NCBI GenBank assembly: GCA_022495005.1
Contig: JAGYXB010000612.1
Coordinates: 186,001 to 250,000, forward strand
Length of the DNA stretch: 64,000 nucleotides
DNA from: Rhyacophila brunnea
Lineage: Eukaryota > Arthropoda > Insecta > Trichoptera > Rhyacophilidae
Reading direction: 5' to 3'
This document shows positions 1-13,200 of this stretch, one piece after another. The position numbers and the translations under genes were made by a program. Within the stretch, counting starts at the first letter, position 1. Each line of letters opens with the position of its first letter. The notes under the pieces are model-generated. The model searched no databases. It was not told the origin of the DNA and worked only from the letters and a program-made list of their open reading frames with translations.

Positions 1-42
1 GCCGGGCCCTTCTTGAGCCCGGGCCCCCAGGCTAGAGCCCTG
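1..42. mobile_element. Right terminus of a GC-rich hAT-like element, cut by the window edge
   Basis: The window opens with a very GC-rich block ending in CTAGAGCCCTG. Read from the other strand it begins CAGGGCTCTAG and continues with GGGCCCGGGC-type sequence. A block of very similar sequence in the opposite orientation begins at 21281, so this is a repeated terminus. CAGGG starts are common for hAT elements. The rest of the element lies outside the window, so the family call is an inference. Confidence 0.4.
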
Positions 43-381
43 TCAGCCCCCTTCTCTTATGGGGGCCATGGATGTGACCAATTTGTCTTTCTAGCTCTAG
101 CAGATAGAAAGCATGCACATCTGTAAACTGGAGCTTTGTTTATGTGTGTCTACGCCTACATTCCATATAGGACCGATATACCTTCCAGTATTGAAAATGT
201 TAAAATATGTTTCGGGATTAGATTTTGTATAAATTATGCCAAAAATTGCCTTGATTTTCTTGCAATTATGGGATTGATCAACAATATAAAATCGGAAACT
301 AAAAAACTCTTTACAGATCAGATAATAAGAATAGATTTCAACAAAATGTGTTTTTCATTTGCGTAATTAATATACTCCCTA
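43..381. other. AT-rich spacer, nothing supported
   Basis: There is no recognisable gene, repeat or structural feature. A short open frame near 136-366 has no recognisable protein motif and looks like chance. Confidence 0.6.
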
Positions 382-447
382 ATAGGGCTAAGAATAACAG
401 CACTCATCCGGACAGTGAAAGGTGTCAGGTTAGAATCCCACTTGGTG
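382..447 (+). repeat. tRNA-like head of a SINE (degenerate)
   Basis: A B-box-like motif, GGTTAGAATCC, occurs at about 428-438, about 45 bases after a weak A-box-like start. It is followed by an AT-rich tail. The flanks do not fold into a complete tRNA cloverleaf, so a decayed tRNA-derived SINE is more likely than a tRNA gene. Confidence 0.4.
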
Positions 448-459
448 TACATTAATTCT

Positions 460-1737
460 AGTTTTTTTTACTAATAGATAGTGTGACACTTGGTAAAAAT
501 ATTAGTTTACGGTAAATAGCGTAAAACTCGACATGATTTCGATTTGAGGGGTAGGTAGTTGACAATAGGTACCTACCTAATTAATTTATGGTGGGATTTA
601 TTTCGGTTCCAATGTACAAATTCGACAAAGCATATTTATATGTATTGAAAGGGGCTCGAGATCACAACACGCTTTTTCGCCCAAAAAAAATCACGCTGCT
701 ACTGTGGTCGAAGGACGACTGACCTCATATCAGGTATAATAATTCGGAAGAATTCATATTAGCGACTTGCTAAAAAGGCGCAAATTTCAAACAAAAATCA
801 AACTGGCTCTGTTTTGGTCAATCAATTGCGATAACAATAATACGTCGGTTAACACGTGTTATCGATGTATTATTACGATGGTAGCAGTAAGTTTTCTTGG
901 ATTTTTCAATAATAACATTTTAGTATTCTTAAATCTTGTCCGTATTTTGTATTAAATAGAAAAAAGTAAAAAAATAAATGATTGTGTTGAATAAATTTAA
1001 TAATACTATAAAATATTATTGAAACAACTACATTTATGCACATAGACGGAACGCACACATCCACGTGTGGCCAGTGCCTAGCGCGACCCAGGTGAGAGAT
1101 CTCTCTCGAGCAGTGAAAGCTCGTCAATTAAATGCAGCGGGTCGGCTAACATTGGTTGACCCAGTGGCGAAGCGAGCGTGACTTTTTTTGAATAATAATT
1201 AATATGCGACAAAAAATAAACATGTGAGAAAGCGAATAATATTATAGGCGCGAATACCCACGTAGATTTTGCACATTATACTATCCATGTGGTAGATTTA
1301 AATAAACGCATCGTTTATGTTGGTCAATATTCATATTGCACATGTAATTCTTCAATTAATAATAACTTGTTTCGTGTATAATAAGTCACATGGTAGAGAG
1401 TTCCGAGAAGTATCCACTTCTGTATATTATTATAAAATAGAAGATTTCTGGGAAACGAGGCACTAATAAAAGAAAAACGTCCTGGCTCAAGAGGCAAAGA
1501 GGCGTATCAGTGTAGTAAAAAGTACAAAAAAGTACATAGTTATAAAACGTATTCTCTACTGTTCAGCAGTAGATGGAAAATATTGGCAATATCATCGACT
1601 ACGTTCGGTAACGGATAGGGTTACAAAAAGAAGATGAACAGAAAGAATACAGTGCCTGGCCAAACTTTTCTTGAGCGTGACAATACTAGAACAGTTGTTA
1701 CCTGAACTGAAATATATATAATATTAATACTATTGAC
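460..1737. other. Spacer with a short CpG-rich patch
   Basis: Mostly AT-rich. About 1045-1175 is richer in CG dinucleotides and contains CAGTGGCG at 1163, which resembles a hAT left end, but no matching right end or target duplication was found. No gene is supported. Confidence 0.5.
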
Positions 1738-1956
1738 CGATGATACTTGATGGGATTTGAATTTAAATTCTAATGGATTTAAGTTTTGTAGTATTCTATT
1801 TGAGTCGTTTTTTGCGACGCGGGATTCGCCTTTCAGTATATTCAAGCACTATGTGCACTCATCAATGGCAAATACACACCGACAACGAACACATCAAATT
1901 CCAACTCATATAACAAATCAATACAATAAAGTATGTAAAAACATTATATATTATAT
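1738..1956 (+). repeat. Interspersed repeat family A, copy 1
   Basis: This copy carries the family core: TTTAAATTCTAATGGATTTA, then a stretch reading GAGTCGTTTTTTGCGAC, then a tail reading AACAAATCAATACAATAAAG. The same order recurs at 3466-3642. The first part recurs near 63751, and inverted at 5669 and 63893. No coding capacity is seen. The family type (MITE or retroelement end) is not determined. Confidence 0.7.
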
Positions 1957-1966
1957 AATATCATCA

Positions 1967-2375
1967 TCAGCCGGGGTCAATCCACTGCTGGATGAAGGCC
2001 TCCCCAAGCTTCTTCCAACGCTCTCGGTCCTGTGTCGTTCGCTGCCACGTATTTCCGCCGAACTTTACCAGTTCGTCAATCCAGCGGCTTTTAGGACGAC
2101 CCTGTGGCCGTTTCGTGCCCCTTGGGTACCACTGGATGACAGCATTTGTCCAGCGGCCGTCCTTTCGGCGAGCAATGTGCCCCGCCCATCTCCATTTCAG
2201 CTGTTTGGCAACGTCTATTAGATCGCGTACTCCTGTCTGCTTCCTTACCCATTCGTTTCCCTTACGGTCCTTTCACGTGATGCCCGACATATACCTTTCC
2301 ATGCCTCGCTGTGCGACTCTTAGCCTTTGGACATCTCTCGTGTCGAGGGTCCACGTCTCGCAGCCATATAAGCCA
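1967..2375 (-). pseudogene. 3' end of an RTE-like non-LTR retrotransposon (reverse transcriptase C-terminus), 5'-truncated
   Basis: Reading the minus strand gives about 136 codons that match the C-terminal tail of RTE-type endonuclease/reverse transcriptase proteins. A YGCETWTL motif opens it. WAGHIARRKDGRW and GRPKSRWIDEL follow, and the frame ends with FIQQWIDPG and a stop at 1967-1969. One internal TGA (2273-2275) sits where an arginine codon (CGA) is expected, consistent with CpG decay. The stop is followed by TGATGATGA and an AT-rich tail, as usual for such 3' ends. The 5' part of the element (endonuclease and polymerase core) is absent, so this is a dead-on-arrival copy. A second copy of the same 3' end is at 23612-23699. 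Confidence 0.88.
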
Positions 2376-2381
2376 ATATAA

Positions 2382-3465
2382 GTATACTTATTATAAAAAA
2401 CTGAAAGAATTCACAGATAGCTAAAAGGAGTCCTGAATTAAAAATTTATGATTAAATTAACAGCTATGCTATTATTTGTGATGAAACTACAATAATTTGA
2501 AATGTTATCAAAATAAACAAATGACATTAGGTATTATACGCATTTAAAAAAAATATAGTCCATTTTGATATGTATACCTACCCCTACACGTCAGAGACAA
2601 TATTTTTCAGATTGTTTGCTGTAAGTAAATTAACACGTGAAAGTTAAATTAACATTTTTTCGTGGAATTGTTGTTAGCGTAACATGTATTTTTATTCGCC
2701 CAGCCCCGGGATCTATTCTGCGACCGATATTCGCTCTGCCAATTCGGCCACTGAAAGATTGTTTGCTGTACGTTATTTAAGTATGTTATCTGCTAAACTG
2801 TTTCCTGTGGAAATTCAAGAAATATTTTATACACCTATCTCCATATATTTAATGCGAAATTTGTTTATGCATATGAAGCGATCTTGCTATAAAATAATGT
2901 GGAAGAATCAATGAAACAATCTAATTCTGTCGTATTCTTTATATAGTCACATTTATAACTACATGAAAAAGTTGGTGCATATGCAGGAAATTAATTTAAA
3001 TATTTTGTTCAAATGCCACAACGATACAAAAAATAAAGACACATAAGAGTATTTATTTATATTTTGTTATATTATATTATTTATATATCGATTGAAGGTA
3101 GGCAGTTTCAAATCGTCGCCGTCACTGCGGTGTCTGAGTTGTCCTAACTAACTCACGTCTTCTTTCACCTGTCAGATAAACGGAAATAATCCCGCGACCT
3201 GCGTCAGTTCAACGGTTCACTGGGAGAAAGATGGCCTAAGGAATTAACTGGTTCGTCACGTACGATGTGTGTCAATAAATTTAAGAAAGACATTTTCAGA
3301 ACCAAATATAAGTACAGAAGACATGTGGAAAGTCTGCCGAGTAGACAGGCGAGTTGCGTCTTCGTCACGAATGATTTCTATCGATACATAGTTTTGTAGG
3401 TAAAATGAGAGAGCAATAATAAAAGGGAACAATACTACCTGCCTAAATTTATAGAAAATATATAT
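2382..3465. other. Spacer, nothing supported
   Basis: AT-rich sequence with a slightly GC-richer patch around 3095-3240. Open frames here are short and carry no recognisable motif. Confidence 0.5.
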
Positions 3466-3642
3466 TCTAATGGATTTAAGTTTTGTACCCTTTTTACCAT
3501 TTGAGTCGTTTTTTGCGACCCGGGTTTAACCTTTCGGCATCTTCAGGCGCTGTGTACAATGGCCAAAAGGCAAATACACACTGGCCACGAATACTATTAA
3601 TTCTAACTTATATAACAAATCAATACAATAAAGTAGGTAAAT
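3466..3642 (+). repeat. Interspersed repeat family A, copy 2
   Basis: Collinear with 1738-1956. It has ATTCTAATGGATTTAAG, then GAGTCGTTTTTTGCGACC, then CCTTTCGGCATCTTC, then AACAAATCAATACAATAAAG. The two copies are clearly homologous but diverged, so they are separate old insertions or an old duplication. Confidence 0.7.
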
Positions 3643-3649
3643 ATTCCAT

Positions 3650-5668
3650 TACCTACCCATCAAGTCAAGGGTCGCAGTAAAATAAAATATAACAAACAAA
3701 TTATGCATAGTTAAAGTGTTTGTAAAAGAAACCCCCTATATTATCAATAATAATACACTCAATAATTAGTGTATAATAAATTGTCGAACCTAATAATAGA
3801 TCATTAGTAATTAATTATAAACAAAAAATACGAATACATTGTTACCATCGTAATAAGCAGAGCCCATTTGATTTTTATTTGAAATTCGTGGTTTTTAGCA
3901 AAGCTGTTAACATATGCGCTTTCGCATTCTTATACCTGATAAGGAACCTGTCATCTTTTAACCAAGCTAACGAGCATCCAATTCAAAATATAACTTTCCA
4001 ACGCAACTCGAGCCCCTTTCAATGAGCCAAAAATCAATTTCATAACCTTGAATAATTATCATATAAATGTGCTTTGACGAATGTGTAAATTAGTATCGAA
4101 ATAATTAATGAATTTGGTCGGATCCGATCGAAAGTGAAGTAGGTACCTATTATCAATTAATTACTTACCACTCCACTCCTCGAATCGAAATTATAACGAA
4201 TTATCTGCCGTTCAACGTAATTCACTATAGGTGACAATATAATAAATGAGAAGAATAACTCACCCCGGGATTATGCAATATAAATCAATCGTGTTAGTAA
4301 GTTGTAAATAATTTCCTGAAAAGGCGTTAAAAACAGGTTTCAACATACAAACCTCATTAGTAAATTAGGAGTTCCTGCCGCCGCCTTACACGTGCACACG
4401 TGATATTATTCTTCGTGATGATCAACTTTGGGACAGTATTATTCCGAATTCGGCGGCGTGTTTTCAGATTTGATAGCGGTTACCAAATTGGTCATTCAGT
4501 GAACTCAAAATAATGGGATCGAAGATGAATATTTATTATGTATATCTGGTTCCGATAGTAAAAACAGAAATACAAAGTACACATCAATGCAAACAAAAAT
4601 GTCAAAACGACGGAAACGAGCTACACACAATTTTACTGACTTTTTAAGTGAGTTTATATTTTTTTACTGAATAATAATAGTACTCTTAGGACAGGACGCA
4701 AGTGAAAAATTAGTTATTCATTAAATTATACGTAGATATTAATATATTATAGTACGGTGGTTCCTTAAAATAATGGGCAACAGAAGGTTTTAGAAGACAC
4801 ATTCTTGTCATTTGGATGATTTCAACAATTATTAATTGTGGAAACAATACTTTTACATACCTACGTAAGACATTTTCCTTGGCAGGGGTGAAAAAAAACT
4901 GAAGATGGTATTAGATAACAACTTTATAGGTTAGCTTTAGGTTCAGACAATTTCTGTTTTCAATCTTAAATTGTTATCTAACTAAATTAATTAAAAAATA
5001 TTTAGATAATACATTTAAAAACATCTTGGATGGGATTGTAATAAAATACAATTTCAACTGTCCATTACACAAAACACACTAATTATTGCAGACGAGTTTG
5101 TTGAATCCTTTTCTCATAAACATAATTTTTTATATAATATTTTTTTGCGCGAACCTTCTTCCGATAAAATTTTCCGCAAAAACATTCTTTTACAAATACG
5201 TAAGCACAAAAATCTCAATTTGCTTATCGCGCAAGAGTTAATGGAGTTATGTAATCAAATTATGTAAGAAGCAGATAGCTTTCTTTGGTCATGATGATGT
5301 ATTTTTGAATCTAGAAATAAACGCATTGAAAATAACGACGCAGCCACACAGGTGCAGAGTGAAAATTTTACATTCAAATTAATTAAATAATTACCCGTTT
5401 ACTAGTTTTTTTAATTACCTCCAATTTAATTAATTTTGAATGGAAGAATATTATTATTGAAACGTGGCGTATATTTAATAAATTTAGTTGATTTGTCAAA
5501 AATATATACTTACTAAACTAGTGGCTTGTTCGGACTATAGCCTCAATCTAGTTAATCCCTAGTTTAGCATATAGTTTGTTTTGGTTGTATACAATAAATT
5601 TTATTTTTACACTCATCTTGGGACCCAGGTCTTTCATTCAAGCTATCAAACAACAAGCAAACCATCAG
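3650..5668. other. AT-rich spacer, nothing supported
   Basis: No open frame of note, no tRNA-like motif and no clear inverted repeat. Confidence 0.5.
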
Positions 5669-5745
5669 CCAAAACTTAAATCCATTAGAATTTAAATTCA
5701 AATTACATCAAGTACCTTTGGTCGATAGTATTAATATTAGAAAAC
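5669..5745 (-). repeat. Interspersed repeat family A, fragment in opposite orientation
   Basis: AACTTAAATCCATTAGAATT and the following TCAAGTACCTTTGGTCGATA match the distal part of the copy at 63893-63960 and the reverse complement of the start of the copy at 1738. It is a truncated member of the family. Confidence 0.6.
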
Positions 5746-6312
5746 AATATCACTGGTTTTTCCATTATTTCAAGTAAATAGTAAGTATATATTATTTAAT
5801 ATTATGCACTGAACTATATAGTTTACTTACGGGAAATAGAACTAGCGTATCTTTAATATAGAGAACCAACTCCTAGAAAAAAAATATTCAGATAAGATGG
5901 CATTAATTCTAAATTTAAATATGTATCACCGTTGTGTCGTCAAAACCGGCTATGTACTTTCTGTCAAACTACAGAAGGAGAGAGGAGTAACATCATCGCG
6001 AATTTTAATTACCACATTAAAATAACATGCTAATTATATCGAATGGCCACCTTAATCGTTACGCGCTAGGCGCGTCTTTAGCGTCCAATGTATTAAATTA
6101 AAATTCCCAATGTTTTTACCTCTCCCATCGTACCGATACCGATAATAGGTATCGATGTAGTTTGATCTTTTTGCGTAATACGTCCCCCTTAATTTTATTT
6201 TCCTTTAATGTACCCAACTGTATATTAATGTTGAATTTTTATTTTATTAAACACTCGAACAATTAAATATTTAAAACTTCAGTCGGGTAGGTGATTCAAT
6301 ACACGTCATAAC

Positions 6313-6897
6313 TAGGGATTGCAATACCGGTATTTCAAAACCGGTATTACAGTATTTATTAATACCGAAATACCAGTTTTAACAATCCAAAATACCGAAA
6401 TTTTCGGTATTAAGAAACCACACTCGTTTACGTTTTTGACGATGAATTTAATATTATTTCTTCATTAGTTTGTACTGTATTTCTTTTTCAATTGAGTGTA
6501 TAAGTTATGTGCTGATAAAATGCAAAATATTGACTGAATCCAACATAGGTGAAATAACAAATGTTCAATTAAGTATTATTATTATAATTACAAGCGTTGA
6601 ATTGAAGAAGCTTTTCCTGCAGCCGCGCTTATTTTTTTGAGGGCTTTAGTTGAAATTATTAATATATTCAAATTATTTGTAAAAATCACCAATTCTACAA
6701 TATTGTGATTAATACATATTTTTAATTTTCACTATAATAAATGTAGGTACTTACCTAGGTAGGTTTTTTCTTTAACATAATGTTTTTAAAGAGATTGTAA
6801 TAGCTATACCTACTTACTGATAAGTAGGTACTGACGTTTTAACGAATTCCGGTATTAATACCGGTATTGATATTTTCATTCGGTATTGCAATCCCTA
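6313..6897. mobile_element. Non-autonomous hAT element, 585 bp, with 8-bp target duplication
   Basis: The element begins TAGGGATTGCAATACCGG and ends in the inverted form CGGTATTGCAATCCCTA. It is flanked on both sides by GTCATAAC (6305-6312 and 6898-6905), a perfect 8-bp duplication as made by hAT transposases. Sub-terminal regions are packed with repeated ACCGGTATT/AATACCG words, which in hAT elements act as transposase binding sites. There is no transposase open frame, so it would need a relative elsewhere. Related ends occur at 55049-55694 and 36982-37516. Confidence 0.88.
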
Positions 6898-6905
6898 GTC
6901 ATAAC

Positions 6906-9900
6906 GACATAAATACTGCCGATCAGGTAATAATGTTCGCGTCGTTTAATGAGATTTTTTTTCATAGATCTAATGACAATTTTAAAACATTTATCATTAG
7001 TTGAAAATCAGAAATGTACCTACAAGCATTGTCGGAAAATGACATATTATATACCAGAAGCATTAAATAAATGTGTGCATAATAGTAAGTATTAATTACA
7101 AACAGCATTACAAAGAAACGCCGCAGGTAAAATAACATTAAACAAGGAAATGCAAGAAAATGCATTTTAAATTAATGATACACAACAGCAAGTATGGTGG
7201 GAAGTGATTGAAACAACAATTTTATGAACGAACGGGTTTATTTTCAACAAAATATTATTTTTATTGTTAACAGCCGCAGGCCGTTAAAGAGCATTAAAAA
7301 CGACATGTAGATACAATAAATAACGTAAGGACTTACGTAAATTAAACATATATAACACTTATTAACAAACACAAATAATAGCGACAATCAATTAATTCCA
7401 GTTAATAATTTCCGTGGACCGTACTTACTCATACGATGAAAATAAAAATTAATTCAAATCTCGCTTTTACAACTAGGCTAATGACAATTATGCATTTAAA
7501 TTCAACTTATGTACTATACATTGTGAGATAGACGAAAAAGACGCTAAAGATTTTCGAAAGAGATACTGACTAAGTAATAATAGGATAGGTACCGAATACA
7601 ATGTTACACCAACAGTAATTACATTATTACTATGCCAATGGGTTAATGTTATTAAATTTTGGAAACATCGTATTCACCACTGCATACAAACGAGGACTTG
7701 CGAGGTTTGCTTTGTATTTCGGATATAATCTACAATAAGAAAGATTATGATATGAATATTTATTTAGTCAAAAGCTTAAAATTATTTTTTATTATCAAAA
7801 ATATTATTTTAGACCCGAATAATAATTGAAATAAGTAGAAAAATTCCTTACGATTAATTCAAATGCATAATTATCCAAAGCCAATCTGTGACTTTAACAG
7901 TCACAAATAGAGCGGAGATGTATCAAAAAATCAATTCAAACAACATGCATACAAATTGGTGATAATATAAAATTCTATTGGTTTCCCACATTAAAATTTC
8001 TTTAGGACAACATTTTATAAAGGTTTGCCAGCGAGAAATTCGTTACATCAGTAAAATATTAAATCTCAATTAGTGACATTTTTATTTCCATCTTATATCA
8101 CATTGAAAATAGAGTATTCCAGTACTCAAGGGTAATTTTTGTGACAAGTCATACTAAACTCTGGTTGGCCGAACTTTGCTTTTTACTGAATTTTTTTGTA
8201 AAGAGTAGGTAATATATTTTTTTTAATTAGGTACTAAATAAATGCATTATACAATGAAGTTTATTTTTATATCAGAATATCGAATATAATGATGAGTTAG
8301 TGCACAAATATTATATATCCAATTTTTATCAAAAGTGAGTTAATATCGCCGAAATTGGGAAGGTATTGACTCATTAAAATACATAATATGTCCATTTCAC
8401 CGTAAATTTTCAATCGACTCGAATCTTCAAAAATTCGATTTTCCCAAAACATAAGAAACTGGACATACAAGGAATGTGCACTTACCTATCGAATTAATAT
8501 CTGAATAAAACTTCACGAGGTATTATTTTAATAACTTGTATGTTTATTTATATACATTTTAATCTTCTGCATTAAGCGCAACTCACTACGGCTATTGGAT
8601 TATAATTAAAAGTTAAGTCGTACACGTCCACGGAAGTATTTTTAAAACCTCCCTCGCTTCTTATTAACAACATTTTTATGATAAAATTTTCACCATCCAT
8701 CCATACAATTCATACACAAAGTAGCCCGAATACAATAATATGATACAGCTTATTAAAAAAGTGAGCATTTGAAAACTGAAACCGTGGAAGTCCATCCATA
8801 ATGAAAGATGAGTAATAATTGTTGGGAGTATTTATCTATAAATATTATTTTTGAAATTACCACACAAAATATCACTTGGGTAATGTAAAAACAAAATCAG
8901 CAGTGTCCACAAATCGCATTTATTTATATACTGATACAACTTTCAAATTATCAATAAAATACATATTTTCAACCAAGAGTGGTTCTACAGCAAAATTAAA
9001 ATAGAAAAAATGTATTGATAAAAGTTTTTTTAAGCTAGGTAGAACTCCATTATAATGATTTGAAAACAACGATTATGTTAATTGTATAATATTTGAATTA
9101 CTTATGTTGACATCTATTTGGCAATACAAATATAATTACATTTTTAATTGGATCGTTCTGAGAATCAAAATATAACCCAAAATGGTCAGCATAAATAACT
9201 TTAATATTGTACAATACACCAAAACTTTCTTTCCAAACCAATATAAAACATATAATTATATAAAACTTAATAGTTTACAAATGTTGCCATTGTGTGGACA
9301 CTGCCGACTTAGTACTCATCTACATCGCTCCAATTAACACAAAAAATAACGCGAATGCAATAGAATAAACCGTACAGATGATTCGTTGAAAACTGAAACC
9401 ATGTATGTCAACATACTCGAATAAAGGAAACATGTAAAATTACTTCAGCATACTAGATTTTTAACGAGAAACAATATAATATATGGATACGACTGATCCA
9501 CGTATATTAATATATATTACAAAAAAAGTTTGATAAAATAATAAAAAATATTAAACTATCCCATAATATTGTTCAAAGCGTTAAATGAAATAAATAAAAT
9601 TGATGAAAATGTCATCATGCTAATACTGTGCGAAGTTGAATGAAACGATTTCAGTTTTCAATGTTTCCGGTATACATAATATTATTGTGAAAACCAGCCA
9701 TGTTCATGTTAACCAAACTGACTTACGCCTTTTCCGCTTTCAAATGCTCATATTGTAAAACAGGCGAAATGTCAAAAGGAATTATCGTGCGAACCTTCCT
9801 TTGCAAATATGCTCTAAGTTGCAACATGGGTCTAGCGAAACATGGCGAGAACTGGCGGATACATTTTCATTGCATAACATCTTACCGTAAGGTGGTATTA

Positions 9901-10252
9901 AACTGAACGCCTTCTACCGATTAGATTTAAAAATGCATATAATAAACTTATTTGGAAATGTGCAATAACACTGCCTACTTATTTATATCGAGAAGGTAAG
10001 AATGATTGCAAAAGATATTGATAAATTATTTCAATAGTAACTTGTTATAACTCCATAATAATACCTACGTGTACATGAGAGCCTCTAAAGATAAACACTT
10101 TAGGGAAAATGCTAATGTAAGATTTTTATGTAGGTACTTAATGTTGTATTTACGGCTATATGATTTTAAGGTTTTCTGTTTAATCCAATGATTATAATTA
10201 AGTAGTTAAGTACCTTTCGGCCAAAACGGACTTGAGGCACTCTTGCTCTGAG

Positions 10253-10256
<4 letters not shown>
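6906..10256. other. AT-rich spacer with faint internal duplications
   Basis: No gene is supported. Two diverged direct copies of a segment containing TTGAAAACTGAAACC lie at about 8715-8790 and 9338-9408. An inverted pair containing CAGTGTCCACA (about 8893-8911) and TGTGGACACTG (about 9293-9311) could mark an old element, but no target duplication was found. Confidence 0.4.

Positions 10257-10290
<34 letters not shown>
10257..10290. repeat. (AT)17 microsatellite
   Basis: Uninterrupted alternating AT for 34 bases. Confidence 0.95.
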
Positions 10291-10292
<2 letters not shown>

Positions 10293-13200
10293 AGACATTC
10301 GTTAAGTATGCATTAGACCTATACTTTTTTAAATATATTATCAACCAAATCGATGACGGCTTGACATAAAAATATATATATCACAAAAACTTAAATTAAA
10401 AAAATGTTAATTTAAAAAAAAAATTGTTCTTCAACATAAGCAATGTTTATTAAAATAATAAGTGTGATATGTATATTTATATCCATTTCATTGTGAAACT
10501 ATTAGGCGAATTGAGAATAATACCAGCTTATACTCACGAATATGCACCATAGACCGATATAACAGTCGATTTAAGAGGCCAAAAGCTCTTACAAATGTTT
10601 AAAGGAATGTAGAGATTTTAAATCCATGGTTTTATTTTATTCACTGAGTTGTGGTTTTACTGTTATTTGTTACACAATAGTTTAAAAAAAATACAAAACA
10701 AAAAAGCATAGGTATAATGGACGCTTTTAGAGAAGTTTCTATAGTTGATAAAAAGGCGATTGGTATTGATAATTGGTGAGAGTAAAATATTTAAAGTTCA
10801 AAATGAGAGCACAAGTGAAAATACGATGCACACTTTCACTTTGTAACTGGTGAGACAGTCACCTTTTCACACGTACTGAAGCGAACAAAATACACTTAAC
10901 ACCACTCAACGAGAAGTCCACAATGAAAACGTATTCGATATCCCTCGAGCCACCCGTATAATATTTACCATTAATTTCCATATATAATAATAATATAAAA
11001 AATACAAGTATTCATCTCTCGCAAAATACTATTTCCTAAGTTTTAGTAAAGTTCGGGCAACAGAATAGTTGTCTGTCCGAAGAGATCGTGTCGCGGCGAG
11101 ATTCCAAGCGAGAGCTTTTTCACTGCGAAAGCTCGGCTGAGGAAATAATATAGGTCGTTTAAGCATTTATAATTAATCGCTGTCACTTTCGCCAGCCGAA
11201 AGTGCAAAGTGCAAGTCCTGAAAACTCAGCTTTGTAACGTTAGGTTATCGCTGTGTTTACAATGTCAATTAATTTAAGTTAGAACGATGGTGGGAATACA
11301 TAATTATTAAAATAGCAAAAGCCAAAATAAAATAATGTCGTTATTAATTTACAACCGGTTTTCGAAAAAAGATTTATAAATATTTTTATTAATTATGAGA
11401 GTGAGTAAGAATTTCGTCTTTGTATTTGTGGCCAACCCTCCCTCATCCAAAAGCGATGCTACAAAAGCAATCTGACATGGTAGAGGTAGAAGGTATTAAA
11501 TCCAGTGGCTCATATTATCCCACGGAAATATTCAGTAGGTACCTAAGTGTTTAAAGATAACCGCCTTCAATATACAAGGAGAAAGTACCTATCTATATAA
11601 ATAACACACCGATGTGATACTACACGCACCGAATGGAACAAATGGAAAGTAGTTATCTTTACAAATTTTAAACCAATTACAAATAGTTTAGATTTTTTTC
11701 TAATCGCGTCGGTCTTTAGACTTTTACCGCAGGTTTCTGATTGAACGTCGATGACTAATGATAAATAAATCTTCACTGCAGTGTGTACGTAAGTACAACG
11801 GCCACAGATGAATAATAAAATAACGTACCATTGGATCAGAGACTCTGGAGCCAACAAAAAAACTTTCTAGCAAATACAATAGCAACAGAATTTGATAAAT
11901 GAATTGATATAATAATAACTCTGAAATGTTTTGTGAATTTAAAATGGATAGGAATTCAGAATGTAGGTACATAAGTACACAACACCAATAATATGTACAT
12001 GTTGTTATATGTTTACAGATCAAGATTTTTTTCTAAACCGAAAAAATTAACTTTCAAGTTACGTCCCTTCTTGATTGTTCTTAAATATGTAGGGAAAAAA
12101 TATATCGTAGTGATAGAAACCCTAAGTATCGTAACTTGCAGAGCATGGGGAAAATATTTTTAACCCCACAGTCAATGCCACTGTTAGAGTTAGCTGGTAA
12201 CAAAGGAAGTAAAAAATAGGTAACTCAAAACGATTTTTTTACCATTTTGTGAATGAATTTATTTAAACAAAATTATTTTACTACGCGTGCGGCTATTTTA
12301 ATATTGTAGATAATTAAAACTAGCGTAATGTAAAAAATATTATTTGCTGAAAACATGGTCTTGTCTTCTAATGGACTTTTAAAGATAACTAATTATGATT
12401 TAAATAAAATAGGTTCCTAAAGACTGAAGCCCAACATTATTTCATGTATTAATATGAACTATTGACGTCACTCCGAATACATATTTTGTAAAGTACCAGA
12501 TCTAATAGACATTGGGGGGACAAAAATAACGTAAAGCCATCTGAAGTTTTGTGCTGTAATTTTTAACATGTGGAGACTCCTGATATATTTAAAATATAAC
12601 ATTTTTAAGTAAACCTCAATATGTCCCTAGGCACAATACTATGCCATGTCCCTTGGTGGGTACAATGCGTGGATTTATTTACAATAATAAATATTTACTA
12701 TTTTTGAACTGATTTATTGGCATTTTTAATATCAAAATAAAACAATTTTAGTTAATGGGAAATACTGTGTTTCCCTAGGGTACAGACTTTCCCCTACGCA
12801 ATTCGCGCAACAGCGTTAATTTCAAAATGCTCTCAAAGGATGATTAAACTGAAAGTTTTATTGCGAGACTGTATTTTTTAATATTTATTTAACTTTTAAT
12901 ATTTATATTCGTCAAGAAGCAGCGTGATTGCAATTCAACACACTCTCAGAGACATACATAAATGCATATGTTTAAATAACTATTATTTTTTCACTGTTGA
13001 GATGTCACTTGATCTGTAAACATATAGCAGTCTAACTCGTAAAACGTAAAGTTTAAAATGATTTTTATCACTAACAAAAAAAACTAGATAGATATTCTGA
13101 CTATGCGCATTTGTTAATCAAATATTCCCATTCCATCGTATATTTTGCGTCCTAAACATTCGATTAAATGACATTGTAGTTTTGCATTACTCGCATTGCC

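Noticed and set aside
1163..1185. hAT left end (CAGTGGCGAAGCG)
   Set aside because: No inverted partner or 8-bp duplication was found nearby.
1757..2381. Plus-strand open frames over the retroelement fragment
   Set aside because: They are antisense to the reverse transcriptase reading on the minus strand, which explains the sequence far better.
8893..9311. DNA transposon bounded by CAGTGTCCACA inverted repeats
   Set aside because: The inverted pair is short (about 18 bases with mismatches) and there is no target duplication, so it may be chance.
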